Shown one piece after another: positions 38,765 through 38,779 of a stretch of DNA of 38,779 bases. A program made the position numbers and the translations under genes. Source of the stretch: Candidatus Aenigmatarchaeota archaeon (lineage in GTDB: Archaea > Aenigmatarchaeota > Aenigmatarchaeia > GW2011-AR5 > JACRMX01); assembly GCA_018304635.1 (NCBI GenBank), contig JAGVVW010000050.1, positions 1-38,779 of the forward strand, read 5' to 3'. The notes under the pieces are model-generated. The model had not been told where the DNA came from and searched no databases. It worked only from the letters and a program-made list of their open reading frames with translations. How positions within the stretch are numbered: the stretch's first letter is position 1; each line of letters begins with the position of its first letter.

Positions 38765-38779
38765 CTCATTAGGTAGTGT
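38748..38779 (+). CDS. 5' end of an unidentified gene running off the right edge
   Basis: ATG at 38748, 4 nt after GAGGTGA, opens MKSITFSLGS and leaves the window. Ten codons are too few for a name. The start codon is inside the loop of the 38716-38764 hairpin. Confidence 0.5.
   Translation, partial: MKSITFSLGS

Noticed and set aside
1-38779. CRISPR array or cas genes
   Set aside because: No regularly spaced identical repeats and no Cas-like proteins were seen; the dispersed repeats are irregular and coding-linked.

Overview
The window is archaeal DNA. It carries translation factor aEF-1beta, FEN-1 nuclease with a PCNA-binding tail, an Orc1/Cdc6 initiator, TruD, Pth2, a DUF63 membrane protein, an AMP phosphorylase / ribose-1,5-bisphosphate isomerase pair and intron-bearing tRNAs. 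It is AT-rich, has many small unplaced membrane or coiled-coil proteins, uses both Shine-Dalgarno starts (GAGGTGA-like) and TATA-led near-leaderless starts, and fits a small-genome DPANN-type archaeon. The exact lineage cannot be fixed from this sequence alone.

Layout. 0-2.3 kb: minus-strand coiled-coil proteins and one copy of a 56-bp dispersed repeat. 2.4-3.8 kb: aEF-1beta and FEN-1. 3.8-8.8 kb: surface or pilus-like genes (a class III signal peptide protein with a calcium-loop motif, two paralogous small membrane proteins, DUF63, and a FlaJ/TadC-like double T2SSF platform) with no motor ATPase. 8.9-11.7 kb: CopA-type Cu ATPase and endonuclease III. 11.8-13.8 kb: a compact restriction-modification locus (HNH nuclease, m4C-type methylase and an untracked 51-aa ribbon-helix-helix protein). 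14.1-15.1 kb: a strand-biased, apparently decayed region. 15.1-17.2 kb: two small proteins and an MFS transporter. 17.3-21.9 kb: a 1033-aa lipoprotein bracketed by two unrelated HEPN/MNT modules. 22-23.2 kb: Orc1/Cdc6 and a small zinc ribbon. 23.2-26.3 kb: AMP-salvage genes next to a truncated, motif-poor PGK-like protein. 26.3-31.3 kb: ATP-cone/Mrr nuclease and partner, tRNA thiolase NcsA, an all-helical protein, a radical SAM enzyme and a K+ channel. 31.3-36.5 kb: three heavily interrupted tRNA genes (Ser-CGA, Leu-CAA, Gly-GCC), with an MscS-like TM protein, DedA, HD hydrolase and an IS630 remnant between them. 36.6-38.8 kb: truD, hicBA inserted between copies of the truD 5' end, pth2, and the start of another gene.

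The most notable content is the tRNA set. Each of the three tRNAs can be assembled by eye only if introns are removed from the D-loop and the T-loop, and also from the anticodon loop (Leu) or the variable arm (Ser), about eight introns in all. Most of these introns look related: a pyrimidine-strand / purine-strand hairpin followed by a CGGAAAGAAA-like tail. Similar elements also occur outside tRNAs, at 4.2 kb and 33.74 kb. This suggests a tRNA-intron family that has spread between positions and genes.
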